In this document: positions 1 through 5,979 of the stretch, piece after piece | Layout of the letters: every line of letters starts with the position of its first letter | Position numbering within the stretch: position 1 is the first letter of the stretch | Source: Candidatus Parcubacteria bacterium | Lineage (GTDB): Bacteria > Patescibacteriota > Minisyncoccia > Phycocordibacterales > UBA1006 | NCBI GenBank assembly: GCA_027028225.1 | Contig: JALVJP010000004.1 | Location: 1 to 6,329, forward strand | Direction of reading: 5' to 3' | Length of the DNA stretch: 6,329 bases | The notes under the pieces: model-generated | What the model was told of the DNA's origin: nothing | The model's input: only the letters and a program-made list of their open reading frames with translations | The model's database searches: none | Program-made: the position numbers and the translations under genes

Positions 1-116
1 CTATTACCGATAGAGATGTCCAACGTGCTGTCCGTAAGTTAAATGATAGACCACGGAAACGTCTCAACTATCTCACACCTCGGCAAGTTTTTGAGGGTGT
101 GCACTTCAAGAGTTAA
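1..116 (+). CDS. IS30-family transposase, C-terminal fragment (5' part lies outside the window)
   Basis: The reading frame is open from base 3 to a TAA at 114-116 and encodes 37 residues. It contains the segment [20 protein letters not shown], which matches the end of IS30-family DDE transposases: an N-[DN]-R-P-R-K-[RC]-L-x-Y-x-T-P-x-x-V-F block close to the C terminus. In this family the protein binds the terminal inverted repeats and carries out cut or copy transposition through circular intermediates. The catalytic DDE residues and the helix-turn-helix lie upstream and cannot be checked, so I cannot say whether the copy is intact. The frame differs from that of rplS just downstream, and the two are separated by 52 bp. 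Confidence 0.87.
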   Translation, partial: ITDRDVQRAVRKLNDRPRKRLNYLTPRQVFEGVHFKS

Positions 117-122
117 TTCAAG
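1..122 (+). mobile_element. Right end of an IS30-family insertion sequence (outer boundary approximate)
   Basis: The transposase tail implies that the right inverted repeat lies at or just after the stop codon, as is usual for IS30 elements. The sequence TTCAAG occurs twice, at 105-110 and 117-122, around the stop, and may be part of the terminal repeat. The left end is outside the window, so neither the repeat nor the target duplication can be confirmed, and the boundary given is a guess. The element must stop before the rplS start at 169. Confidence 0.55.
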
Positions 123-168
123 TATTTTAGTTGCTCATTCTCGTCATTATGGTAGAGTGCTTATCACT

Positions 169-732
169 ATGAGTAAAGTATACACAGACTATATGCCTCA
201 GTCCGTGAGGAATAGAAAAGACTTTGATGTGCGCGCAGGAGATACTGTTCGTGTTCATGTGAAAATTCAAGAAAAAGGAAAAACTCGTATTCAGACATTT
301 GAAGGGCTTGTGCTTGCACGAAAGCACGGAAGCGAGAACGGAGGAACAATTACTGTGCGAAAAGTATCAAATGGGGTTGGAGTTGAGAGAATTTTTCCAC
401 TCTACTCACCAAACATCGATTCGATAGAGGTAGTTCGTCGTGCAAAAGTACGTCGTTCAAAGCTCTACTTCTTACGCGATGTGGTTTCTCGAAAGATGCG
501 TTACAAACTTCGTCGTATTACCGAGATGATGAGTTCATCTGCAGACCTTCCGGAATGGGATACTTCTGATGAAGTGATTCCAGAGGATGCTGATTTTGAA
601 GAGGAGGTTAATGAAGAGGAGAAAGAAGACGGAGAAGAAAACACAGGAGGGGAAGCGCCATCAGAAGAGGCATCTGATACAGATGAAGAATCTGAATCAG
701 AATCACAAGAAGAGGAAAAGAAAGAGGAATAG
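169..732 (+). CDS. rplS: 50S ribosomal protein L19 with a long acidic C-terminal tail
   Basis: L19 sits at the interface of the large and small ribosomal subunits. The product is 187 residues. Residues 20-117 carry the family core: [45 protein letters not shown] and the basic block [17 protein letters not shown]. Residues 118-187 form an extension very rich in Glu, Asp and Ser; typical bacterial L19 is about 115 residues and lacks it. The frame is open upstream to ATG 43, but that part overlaps the IS30 transposase in another frame and has no L19 similarity. I chose ATG 169 because it gives the usual short N-terminal helix before the RAGDTV motif. A GTG at 157 is the alternative. No Shine-Dalgarno sequence is evident. 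L19 usually sits in an rpsP-rimM-trmD-rplS cluster; here an IS element lies directly upstream. A terminator follows 14 bp after the stop. Confidence 0.95.
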   Translation: MSKVYTDYMPQSVRNRKDFDVRAGDTVRVHVKIQEKGKTRIQTFEGLVLARKHGSENGGTITVRKVSNGVGVERIFPLYSPNIDSIEVVRRAKVRRSKLYFLRDVVSRKMRYKLRRITEMMSSSADLPEWDTSDEVIPEDADFEEEVNEEEKEDGEENTGGEAPSEEASDTDEESESESQEEEKKEE

Positions 733-746
733 CAGTTTCTTTTCAT

Positions 747-776
747 AAAAAAATCTAGCGAGTGCTAGATTTTTTT
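747..776 (+). terminator. Rho-independent terminator after rplS
   Basis: A perfect 13-bp stem (747-759 with 764-776) encloses the 4-base loop GAGT. The left arm begins with seven A and the right arm ends with seven T, so the structure could end transcription on either strand. It lies 14 bp after the rplS stop and isolates rplS from the next gene. Confidence 0.9.
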
Positions 777-785
777 GTAAATGTA

Positions 786-794
786 TGTCATACT
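786..794 (+). promoter_or_regulatory. Extended -10 promoter of the 802-2472 gene
   Basis: TGT followed by CATACT (789-794) fits an extended -10 element. No good -35 is visible; the expected place is inside the terminator. The box ends 7 bases before ATG 802, so the transcript would be leaderless or nearly so. This also argues against ATG 781 as start, because that codon lies upstream of the -10 box. Confidence 0.45.
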
Positions 795-801
795 CATAAC
801 G

Positions 802-2472
802 ATGAATATTGAACGATACATAAAAGATTCTTCTCGTAACGAAGCACCATTTGATTTTAATGAAAAATTTTGGGGAGATGTCATCACCCGCATCGATAAA
901 AACATCGCACAAAAACTTACCCCACAACGACTCCGTGCAGAATTCATTACTTCTCTCTTTAATATCCCTCAAGGATGGGCAAGTGCACTCAGCTACCGAG
1001 AGACAGATAAGGAGAGCAGAATAAAAACAAAAGGATCTCTCCTTGAAGAGAGTGGAGACACACTCCCACGAAAATCAATAGAATATCTCTACCCAGAGCT
1101 TGATCGACTTTTGAGGAAGTATTTTCTTCATAAGGTATCTGCGGAGAAGTTTTCAAGACAGACGAGTGAACCTTTCGTTATGGAGGATTTCACAATCCAA
1201 CCTGACGCTGAAGATGCAATACGGGGGTTTGAATTTGATATTGAACACATAGAGAATGAAGAGGAGAAGAAATTTGCACAGAGAATTCTCTCTATATTAA
1301 AAGGCGAGTTTATTCTCACAGAAGCATCAAAGGAAATGTCTTCATTCTCGTATCGAGAGGATGTAGACGAGCTTCTCCCCGATACACTGCCTAACCCAGA
1401 GGTTCATTTTCACTATCTCCCTGGAGGAAATCCACTGTTCTTAAGAGGGTATATACATGATGCTGGCGCATGGGAGCATACATATTCCAAAACACTTGCT
1501 GATATTTATCACGATGCTGATTATGTTTCTATCGAAGCATCTTCGAATCGTTCTATAGGAGATACACTCTGGCGTTCTTGGAAGACGAATAACCCTTATT
1601 CTGATCTTATGAGAGAGCTTGTTTCTGATAATTTTGACGGGTATTTTATTGAAACTGATGGGAGAAATTCTTCTCGTTTCGACACATATTCTTATGATAT
1701 TGTTTCTCAACTTTCTCCTGAGTTTTATCAAGATTATTTTAACTACCTTAAAAAAGAGAATCCTGCATTCCTTGATGGAATTAACTCATCAGACTCCTTG
1801 AAAAAACTTATCCTATGGCATACAGATGATGTAAGCCGGGAAGAGAGAGAAATGGTAGATGTGAGAGGGAAGAAGATTCCCTATCTTAAGGGTCGCGGAG
1901 AAGCTCTAACCAAAAAAATTATTCCTCATGGTTTTTCTTTTGGAAAAATGGCGTTCACCGATGCACTTTCTGCAATTAAGTTTCTCACACTCAGTGAATT
2001 GATGAATAGGGGAGAAGCGGAAAAAGGAATTATGGTTGATTTTCAAGGGGCAGCGCATACGATTCAGAAATCTTTTTTCTTGAAGTACCCTATGCATGCA
2101 GTAGAGGTTATTCTTCGCTCACTCCCAAACATTTTTGCACAAGGTGACTCTTATTTCTATCAACAAGAGTGGGGAGACGTCTATTCTCCTCTTATTGTAG
2201 AAGAAAATGCGAAGAAAGTATCAGAGATGTTAAGGAAACCGGATTGGGTTCACTTTATTTACGAAATAGGACGTATCCCTATCTTTAAAACAAAGAAAGG
2301 GCTTTTGAAACGAGGAGTAAACCCTGGAATGTTTCAGATGGAGATGAAGAAGGTAGGAGAGTATAACCTCTTCACTTCACTTGTGAAGGAAAATGAAAAT
2401 CTCCCACAGCTCATCGAAAAAATCTTTGATGATGAGTATCTCCAAAAAGTTATTGATAAGTATAGCAAGTAG
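802..2472 (+). CDS. Hypothetical protein, possible TIKI/TraB/EreA/ChaN-superfamily metallohydrolase
   Basis: The product is 556 residues and is not recognised by name. It has no signal peptide and no membrane segment. Residues 1-205 are a charged, probably helical region with no motif I know. The rest has the layout of the TIKI/TraB/EreA/ChaN superfamily. A GxxH motif (GYIH, 216-219) follows a short hydrophobic strand. A strand ending in an acidic residue comes next (ADYVSIEA, Glu245). A second GxxH (GAAH, 416-419) follows the strand GIMVDF, much like the late G-A-A-H of TraB proteins. FDGYFIETD (around 279-287) may supply further acidic residues. Family members use such His and Glu residues for hydrolysis, often with metal. 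The assignment rests on motifs only; substrate and activity are unknown. I prefer ATG 802 over ATG 781 because the likely -10 box lies between them. The gene stands alone between two terminators. Confidence 0.9.
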   Translation: MNIERYIKDSSRNEAPFDFNEKFWGDVITRIDKNIAQKLTPQRLRAEFITSLFNIPQGWASALSYRETDKESRIKTKGSLLEESGDTLPRKSIEYLYPELDRLLRKYFLHKVSAEKFSRQTSEPFVMEDFTIQPDAEDAIRGFEFDIEHIENEEEKKFAQRILSILKGEFILTEASKEMSSFSYREDVDELLPDTLPNPEVHFHYLPGGNPLFLRGYIHDAGAWEHTYSKTLADIYHDADYVSIEASSNRSIGDTLWRSWKTNNPYSDLMRELVSDNFDGYFIETDGRNSSRFDTYSYDIVSQLSPEFYQDYFNYLKKENPAFLDGINSSDSLKKLILWHTDDVSREEREMVDVRGKKIPYLKGRGEALTKKIIPHGFSFGKMAFTDALSAIKFLTLSELMNRGEAEKGIMVDFQGAAHTIQKSFFLKYPMHAVEVILRSLPNIFAQGDSYFYQQEWGDVYSPLIVEENAKKVSEMLRKPDWVHFIYEIGRIPIFKTKKGLLKRGVNPGMFQMEMKKVGEYNLFTSLVKENENLPQLIEKIFDDEYLQKVIDKYSK

Positions 2473-2477
2473 TGATT

Positions 2478-2512
2478 GAAAAACTCGAGTACTATATGTA
2501 TTTGAGTTTTTC
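2478..2512 (+). terminator. Probable intrinsic terminator after the 802-2472 gene
   Basis: A 9-bp stem (GAAAAACTC at 2478-2486 with GAGTTTTTC at 2504-2512) encloses a 17-base loop in which TAC/GTA can pair further. The T run lies inside the right arm, and the stem is AT-rich, so termination may be partial. It starts 5 bp after the stop codon. Confidence 0.6.
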
Positions 2513-2524
2513 TTATGAGGTGAT

Positions 2525-2552
2525 TTGACATACATTAGATTTATGATAGTAT
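2525..2552 (+). promoter_or_regulatory. Sigma70-type promoter of the 2662-3957 gene
   Basis: A perfect TTGACA -35 box (2525-2530) is separated by 16 bp from TAGTAT (2547-2552, four of six matches to TATAAT). The predicted start of transcription is near 2559. This leaves about 100 nt of untranslated leader, unlike the near-leaderless genes around it. Confidence 0.65.
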
Positions 2553-2563
2553 TTTCAGTGAAT

Positions 2564-2640
2564 CGTGGGTAGGTCCTCACGTTAAAGTCACACTGGTTGT
2601 GTGACCACGGGCGCGACTAAAAGCGCTTAAAATGACCGTG
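2564..2640 (+). promoter_or_regulatory. Structured 5' leader with consecutive stem-loops (candidate cis-regulatory RNA)
   Basis: Three structures can be drawn one after another. Hairpin 1 pairs CGTGGG (2564-2569) with CTCACG (2576-2581), including one G-T pair, around loop TAGGTC. Hairpin 2 pairs GTCACAC (2587-2593) with GTGTGAC (2599-2605) around TGGTT. Hairpin 3 pairs CACGG (2606-2610) with CCGTG (2636-2640) and contains an inner GCGC/GCGC stem (2611-2614 with 2623-2626). GGTC in loop 1 could also pair with GACC at 2603-2606 or 2634-2637, so a pseudoknot or a switch between folds is possible. The segment is more GC-rich than its surroundings, and the last 21 bases before ATG 2662 are A-rich and unpaired. 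An ATG at 2632 opens a 7-codon reading frame ending at 2655, a possible leader peptide. I do not recognise a known riboswitch class. Confidence 0.5.
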
Positions 2641-2661
2641 TATAACTTAAAATAAATTAAA

Positions 2662-3957
2662 ATGAAAAAACTGAAAAAGACCGCGGCGGCGGTTAAAAAC
2701 GCAATTGTTGGAGAGAAATCCTTATTAGCGATTCTCTCAGTCCCGGTATTATTCGCGACAAGATTTTTTGTTCGCGAAGTGATGGATATCATCCCATTTT
2801 CTTGGGAGGAATTAACGGCGATGTCCATTGTTGGGGTGGTGTTCGTTGTAATCTTTTTTATCTTTCTAAGAGAGGATTTACAACAAAACAATGCAACCGT
2901 TATTACTCTCTCTGTATTAACCTTATTTCTAAATGATTTATTAGGGAATAAGATTAATAACCAAATTATCATGATGTTCGTATGGGCATTTATAGTAATA
3001 TTGGTGCTTTTCTTTGTTTTGGTTCTTATGAAGATAAAACGAAGAGAAGGGGGGGATACGGAAGAGGTAGCAACCGAAACAATCCGTCATGGTATTATTT
3101 TTGTTGGGATATTTGTTTTAGGTATTCTCATCAAAAATATTGTGATGGATTTCGGGACACAATGGATATGGATATGGGTAGTACCCGCCGTGTTAATTTG
3201 TGTCTTCCTCTTCACACAACTTGGTGAAGCATATGCTACACCAGATTTTATCGAGGAGAAAGTTATACCTTTTGTTTTCTTTCTCACCGCTATTGCAGGT
3301 GTAGTGAGTACAATATTCCAGTTTTGGGATACAATAGTACTTGGCTACCCGGTGTGGCAGATATTATCTGCCTTAGTCACCGTATTTCTTATCTACACCT
3401 TATTCTCCAACATTATTGCTTTTCGTAAAAGAAAGAAAACGGAAGAGGAAAAAAGACTTCTTAAAGAGCAAGAAGAAATAGAGAGAAAAAAAAGGTCACA
3501 AGAAATGGAGGAGGAAAATAGAAAGAGAGAAGAAGAGAGAAAAGCCTTACGAAAATCATTATCTTCGAAAAATTCTTTTGAAAAAGATGATTTTCGCAAA
3601 GCGATGTCATACGGACTTATAGACGGAGATAAGCGTTTATCCATCAAGATGTTTTTATCTTTTGACTTGATGAAGCTTTTCATTATTTCAAAAGGTCATC
3701 AAAAAATATTTTGGGATGGGTGGACGCAAAAGTTGTTTCGTCGTCTTCACACTCTTCTTATGGAGGTGAAAGATGACGTTATACTCTATAAGTTGTCTTC
3801 AAAGATCGTGACCCTATCGAATAAACTTGACAAGTATGCCGGTTTTGAAGGTTACGATCTTCTCATGAAGAATGCGAACTACATACCGTTTCAAAATCTT
3901 GTAAATGACGCAAAAGTCATTTACGAAAGATTAAAGAAGGAGTATGGGAAAAACTAA
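2662..3957 (+). CDS. Multi-spanning membrane protein with coiled coil and cytoplasmic C-terminal domain, function unknown
   Basis: The product is 431 residues and is not recognised. After a lysine-rich N terminus there are about eight hydrophobic segments, near residues 20-36, 52-69, 78-92 (weak), 101-123, 143-162, 168-187, 200-220 and 231-254. Residues 255-298 are almost wholly Lys, Arg and Glu and should form a helical coiled coil. Residues 300-431 form a soluble, probably helical domain (FEKDDFRKAMSYGLIDGD onward). The basic residues after the last segment place this part in the cytoplasm. The architecture suggests a membrane anchor with a cytoplasmic assembly or sensing domain, but that is inference. 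Leucine is often TTA and the start of the gene is rich in GCG and CCG codons, unlike its CTC/CTT-using neighbours. It has its own promoter, a structured leader and a strong terminator. No Shine-Dalgarno sequence precedes ATG 2662, only an A-rich stretch. Confidence 0.9.
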   Translation: MKKLKKTAAAVKNAIVGEKSLLAILSVPVLFATRFFVREVMDIIPFSWEELTAMSIVGVVFVVIFFIFLREDLQQNNATVITLSVLTLFLNDLLGNKINNQIIMMFVWAFIVILVLFFVLVLMKIKRREGGDTEEVATETIRHGIIFVGIFVLGILIKNIVMDFGTQWIWIWVVPAVLICVFLFTQLGEAYATPDFIEEKVIPFVFFLTAIAGVVSTIFQFWDTIVLGYPVWQILSALVTVFLIYTLFSNIIAFRKRKKTEEEKRLLKEQEEIERKKRSQEMEEENRKREEERKALRKSLSSKNSFEKDDFRKAMSYGLIDGDKRLSIKMFLSFDLMKLFIISKGHQKIFWDGWTQKLFRRLHTLLMEVKDDVILYKLSSKIVTLSNKLDKYAGFEGYDLLMKNANYIPFQNLVNDAKVIYERLKKEYGKN

Positions 3958-3964
3958 ATAAACT

Positions 3965-3993
3965 AACACCGCGGATTTTCCGCGGTGTTTTTT
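3965..3993 (+). terminator. Strong Rho-independent terminator after the 2662-3957 gene
   Basis: A perfect 10-bp stem (AACACCGCGG at 3965-3974 with CCGCGGTGTT at 3980-3989) encloses the loop ATTTT and is followed by a six-T run (3988-3993). It begins 7 bp after the stop codon. Confidence 0.93.
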
Positions 3994-4012
3994 ATCGTAT
4001 TTCTCATCTATA

Positions 4013-4022
4013 TGTATATAAT
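4013..4022 (+). promoter_or_regulatory. -10 promoter element of the 4029-4694 gene
   Basis: A perfect TATAAT (4017-4022) has a TG two bases before it (4013-4014). It lies 6 bases upstream of ATG 4029, so the message should be leaderless or nearly so. No convincing -35 is visible at the right distance. Confidence 0.6.
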
Positions 4023-4028
4023 AACTGT

Positions 4029-4694
4029 ATGACTACTGATACGTTCTTTATGTATGTTGATTGGTATGGGCAGGCAGTTCCTATTCTTATTGTACTTGTT
4101 ATTCTTCTCGCATTCTTCTTTTCTGCTCGTCACGCCATTTCTTCAATCATAAAACAGAGGAGAATTGAACAGAAAAAGGGAACACAGAGATTGAAATGTA
4201 AGTTAAGACTCGATTTTGGCATTCCGTCTCTTGTGTATGCTATTCCACTCCTCTTTACTCTTTTCGTTGTGCATGATCACCGCTTCTCAGAATTTTTCCT
4301 TAATTTTTATCAACGAAATCAAGGAAATATTGTTGTATTGTTATCAGCAGCTGCACTCCTCATTGCTGTATCCCCTTTTGTTTTCCTCTGGGTGAAATTC
4401 TCACTTGTGCTTGTATATCGTCAGATACGCGGATTTCTTGTTTATACCTTTCTCCCTCTCTGGTTTCGGTATAAAAAGGGGATATACTCTCGTGAAGAGT
4501 ATGAAATCTTTCTCAAAAATTGTATTACTTGGTCAAAAACAGAACTGCCAAATCTCAAGAAACTTTCAAAGGAGAGCTACAAATCTCCACTCTCGATGAT
4601 TTCTTTCTTTAATGCAAAGCTTGTTGTGAAGAGGAATCATACCCTCCGTGATTTTGCAAAGAATGAGTTAAAAAAATTACAGGAAGGAGAATAG
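4029..4694 (+). CDS. Small multi-spanning membrane protein, function unknown
   Basis: The product is 221 residues and matches no family I recognise. Hydrophobic segments lie near residues 15-33, 64-82 and 100-130, with a shorter one at 133-147. A basic loop (43-62) follows the first segment and a Lys-rich C-terminal domain of about 70 residues (148-221) follows the last; both are probably cytoplasmic by the positive-inside rule. There is no signal peptidase site and no Cys or His cluster suggesting a cofactor. ATG 4029 is favoured because a perfect TATAAT lies 6 bases before it; Met8 is an alternative. Like the preceding gene it joins a membrane part to a charged C-terminal domain, but I see no sequence similarity between the two. 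Confidence 0.85.
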   Translation: MTTDTFFMYVDWYGQAVPILIVLVILLAFFFSARHAISSIIKQRRIEQKKGTQRLKCKLRLDFGIPSLVYAIPLLFTLFVVHDHRFSEFFLNFYQRNQGNIVVLLSAAALLIAVSPFVFLWVKFSLVLVYRQIRGFLVYTFLPLWFRYKKGIYSREEYEIFLKNCITWSKTELPNLKKLSKESYKSPLSMISFFNAKLVVKRNHTLRDFAKNELKKLQEGE

Positions 4695-4739
4695 AGAGAA
4701 ACTATTACCTTTTTCTCTAAGTACTAACTCTGCACTTTC

Positions 4740-4768
4740 TTGTATTTTTCACACTTTCTGTCTATACT
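4740..4768 (+). promoter_or_regulatory. Promoter of the VKOR-family gene
   Basis: TATACT (4763-4768) is preceded at exactly 17 bp by TTGTAT (4740-4745), a partial -35 box. The -10 ends 8 bases before ATG 4777, and no Shine-Dalgarno sequence fits between, so translation is probably leaderless. Confidence 0.6.
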
Positions 4769-4776
4769 TTTTCTGT

Positions 4777-5787
4777 ATGGATACAATTTACAATTATGCA
4801 ATCCTTGCATTTTCCATTGTTGGGTTTCTCACCTCAAATTCAATTTCACGAATTTATAAAGGAAAGGTTGAAAAGAAGCATTGTACTGCTTCGTGTAAAA
4901 AAGTTATCACGAGCCGATTTTCGCATTTCTTAGGAATACGATCCGAGTTGTGGGGGATGGGATACTACACACTTGTTTTCTTACTCTTTCTTATCAATCT
5001 TATTTATCCATTTTCAGAGAAGATTCTCTTCTTTGGGATTGTAGCGACATTACTCGCATTTATTTATAATCTCCATCTCATTTTTGTTCAGCTCATTATC
5101 TTAAAGAAATGGTGTACAGTATGTCTTTGGTCTTCTGTCTCGTCGTTTATGATTACCGTATTTGCGTTTCTTGGATACCATTTCTCGTTTGGGTATGAGA
5201 TTTTCTCGATGAGAGATGTGCTCGTATGGGTTTACCTTTTTGCGGTTGCACTTGGGGCAATTCTTTCACTCTTCTACACAAATCTTTTTGTGAGGTTTAT
5301 TCGCGATTTTCGTATCACTCGTTACGAGGAGAAGCGTCTCTCAATGTTTTCTCATGGGGCCTGGATTGCGATTACGCTCGCGATTCTCTCAGGGGTAGCG
5401 CTCGTCCTCACTGATGAGTATGGAGATATTACAGGAGGAAGCCGTTTCTGGGTCCTCTTTACTGTGCTTGTAATGCTCGGTATCTATGAAATTTTCTTGA
5501 ATCACTTCCATCTTCCAAAACTCCTTGATCTCCACTTTGGAGATATTCCAAAACTCGATGATCACGAGCATAGTATTCTTCGCAAGAAGTCGTTTGTATA
5601 CGCATTTCTTGGAATTATGTCGTGGTATTTTGTTCTCGTGTTAAGTGTCTTTCCTTTCTATCAATATTCTTCTCTCTCACTCTTTATTGCATATTTTATT
5701 CTCGTAATTCTTACCGCAGGAGTCGCTCTCTATTTTGAACATCTCTACTATCGAGTCTCACTTGAATCGAGAGAGGAAGAGAAGTAG
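4777..5787 (+). CDS. VKOR-family disulfide-generating membrane protein with an extra C-terminal membrane domain
   Basis: Bacterial VKOR homologues re-oxidise a DsbA-like partner outside the membrane and pass the electrons to quinone. The 336-residue product has the needed features. Two loop cysteines, Cys36 and Cys40, follow the first membrane segment. A Ser-Arg-Phe (46-48) corresponds to the conserved Ser-Arg-Trp region after the loop cysteines. A CxxC (Cys113, Cys116) stands at the start of membrane segment 4. Segments lie near 4-22, 60-78, 83-109, 117-135 and 147-171. The loop cysteines are only three residues apart, closer than in the VKORs I know. Residues 190-336 hold about four further segments (near 195-213, 224-241, 273-293, 300-320), with histidines at 193, 243 and 245. 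Many bacterial VKORs carry a thioredoxin domain here instead. No DsbA or thioredoxin partner is in the window. The gene stands alone. Confidence 0.85.
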   Translation: MDTIYNYAILAFSIVGFLTSNSISRIYKGKVEKKHCTASCKKVITSRFSHFLGIRSELWGMGYYTLVFLLFLINLIYPFSEKILFFGIVATLLAFIYNLHLIFVQLIILKKWCTVCLWSSVSSFMITVFAFLGYHFSFGYEIFSMRDVLVWVYLFAVALGAILSLFYTNLFVRFIRDFRITRYEEKRLSMFSHGAWIAITLAILSGVALVLTDEYGDITGGSRFWVLFTVLVMLGIYEIFLNHFHLPKLLDLHFGDIPKLDDHEHSILRKKSFVYAFLGIMSWYFVLVLSVFPFYQYSSLSLFIAYFILVILTAGVALYFEHLYYRVSLESREEEK

Positions 5788-5803
5788 GTTGAATTTTTTT
5801 CAA

Positions 5804-5831
5804 ATCTGGGTAGAGTATAACTTACCCAGAT
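5804..5831. promoter_or_regulatory. 9-bp inverted repeat around the probable -10 box of the tRNA-His gene
   Basis: ATCTGGGTA (5804-5812) and TACCCAGAT (5823-5831) are perfect reverse complements separated by 10 bases. The spacer contains TATAAC (5816-5821), a good -10 box placed 15 bases before the tRNA. The expected transcription start, near 5828, lies inside the right arm. The repeat could be an operator, or a hairpin at the 3' end of the VKOR message. It lacks a T run after it, so a plain terminator is unlikely. Confidence 0.5.
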
Positions 5832-5836
5832 ATGAT

Positions 5837-5912
5837 GGTGGCTATGGTATAACGGTTATTACGGCGGGTTGTGGTCCCGCTAATCTCGGTTCGATTCCGA
5901 GTAGCCACCCCA
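5837..5912 (+). tRNA. tRNA-His (anticodon GTG)
   Basis: All four arms fold. The acceptor stem is GTGGCTA (5838-5844) with TAGCCAC (5902-5908). The D stem is GTA/TAC (5847-5849 with 5860-5862). The anticodon stem is GCGGG/CCCGC (5864-5868 with 5876-5880) around TTGTGGT, with anticodon GTG at 5871-5873. The T arm is CTCGG-TTCGATT-CCGAG (5885-5901). G5837 can pair with C5909, giving the extra G-1:C73 pair that histidyl-tRNA synthetase requires and that marks tRNA-His. The CCA end is encoded at 5910-5912. Confidence 0.97.
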
Positions 5913-5916
5913 TTAA

Positions 5917-5946
5917 AAAAACACGCTCTCTTCTGAACGTGTTTTT
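5917..5946 (+). terminator. Terminator after tRNA-His, possibly shared with the minus-strand gene
   Basis: AAAAACACG (5917-5925) pairs with CGTGTTTTT (5938-5946) around a 12-base loop, starting 5 bases after the CCA end. The A run on the left and T run on the right allow action on both strands. It lies 34 bp past the stop of the converging minus-strand frame. Confidence 0.85.
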
Positions 5947-5979
5947 ACGATCAATAGCAACTAGCAGGTGTCTGCGTAT

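Noticed and set aside
43..168. N-terminal extension of the L19 frame back to ATG 43
   Set aside because: It overlaps the IS30 transposase tail in another frame, encodes nothing like L19, and the L19 N terminus fits ATG 169.
501..746. 81-codon serine-rich open frame on the minus strand
   Set aside because: It is the mirror of the GAA/GAG-rich acidic tail of L19 read backwards; it has no start context or promoter.
1441..1731. 96-codon open frame on the minus strand
   Set aside because: It lies wholly inside the 802-2472 gene, has repetitive Arg/Ile composition from antisense reading and no motif.
2559..2640. Pistol ribozyme in the leader
   Set aside because: The first hairpin followed by GTTAAA resembles the start of pistol RNAs, but the required order of second stem, pseudoknot strand, third hairpin and cleavage site cannot be drawn, and the loop pairing is only four bases.
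2581..2655. Integron attC-like recombination site (GTTAAAG to ATAACTT)
   Set aside because: The outer core-like boxes are in the opposite order from attC sites and no integrase or gene cassette is nearby.
2982..3227. 81-codon plus-strand open frame within the membrane-protein gene
   Set aside because: It is an alternative frame inside 2662-3957, without start signals or recognisable content.
4695..4718. Hairpin AGAGAAA/TTTCTCT after the 4029-4694 gene as a terminator
   Set aside because: The stem is seven AT-rich pairs around a 10-base loop with no T run following it; too weak to call.
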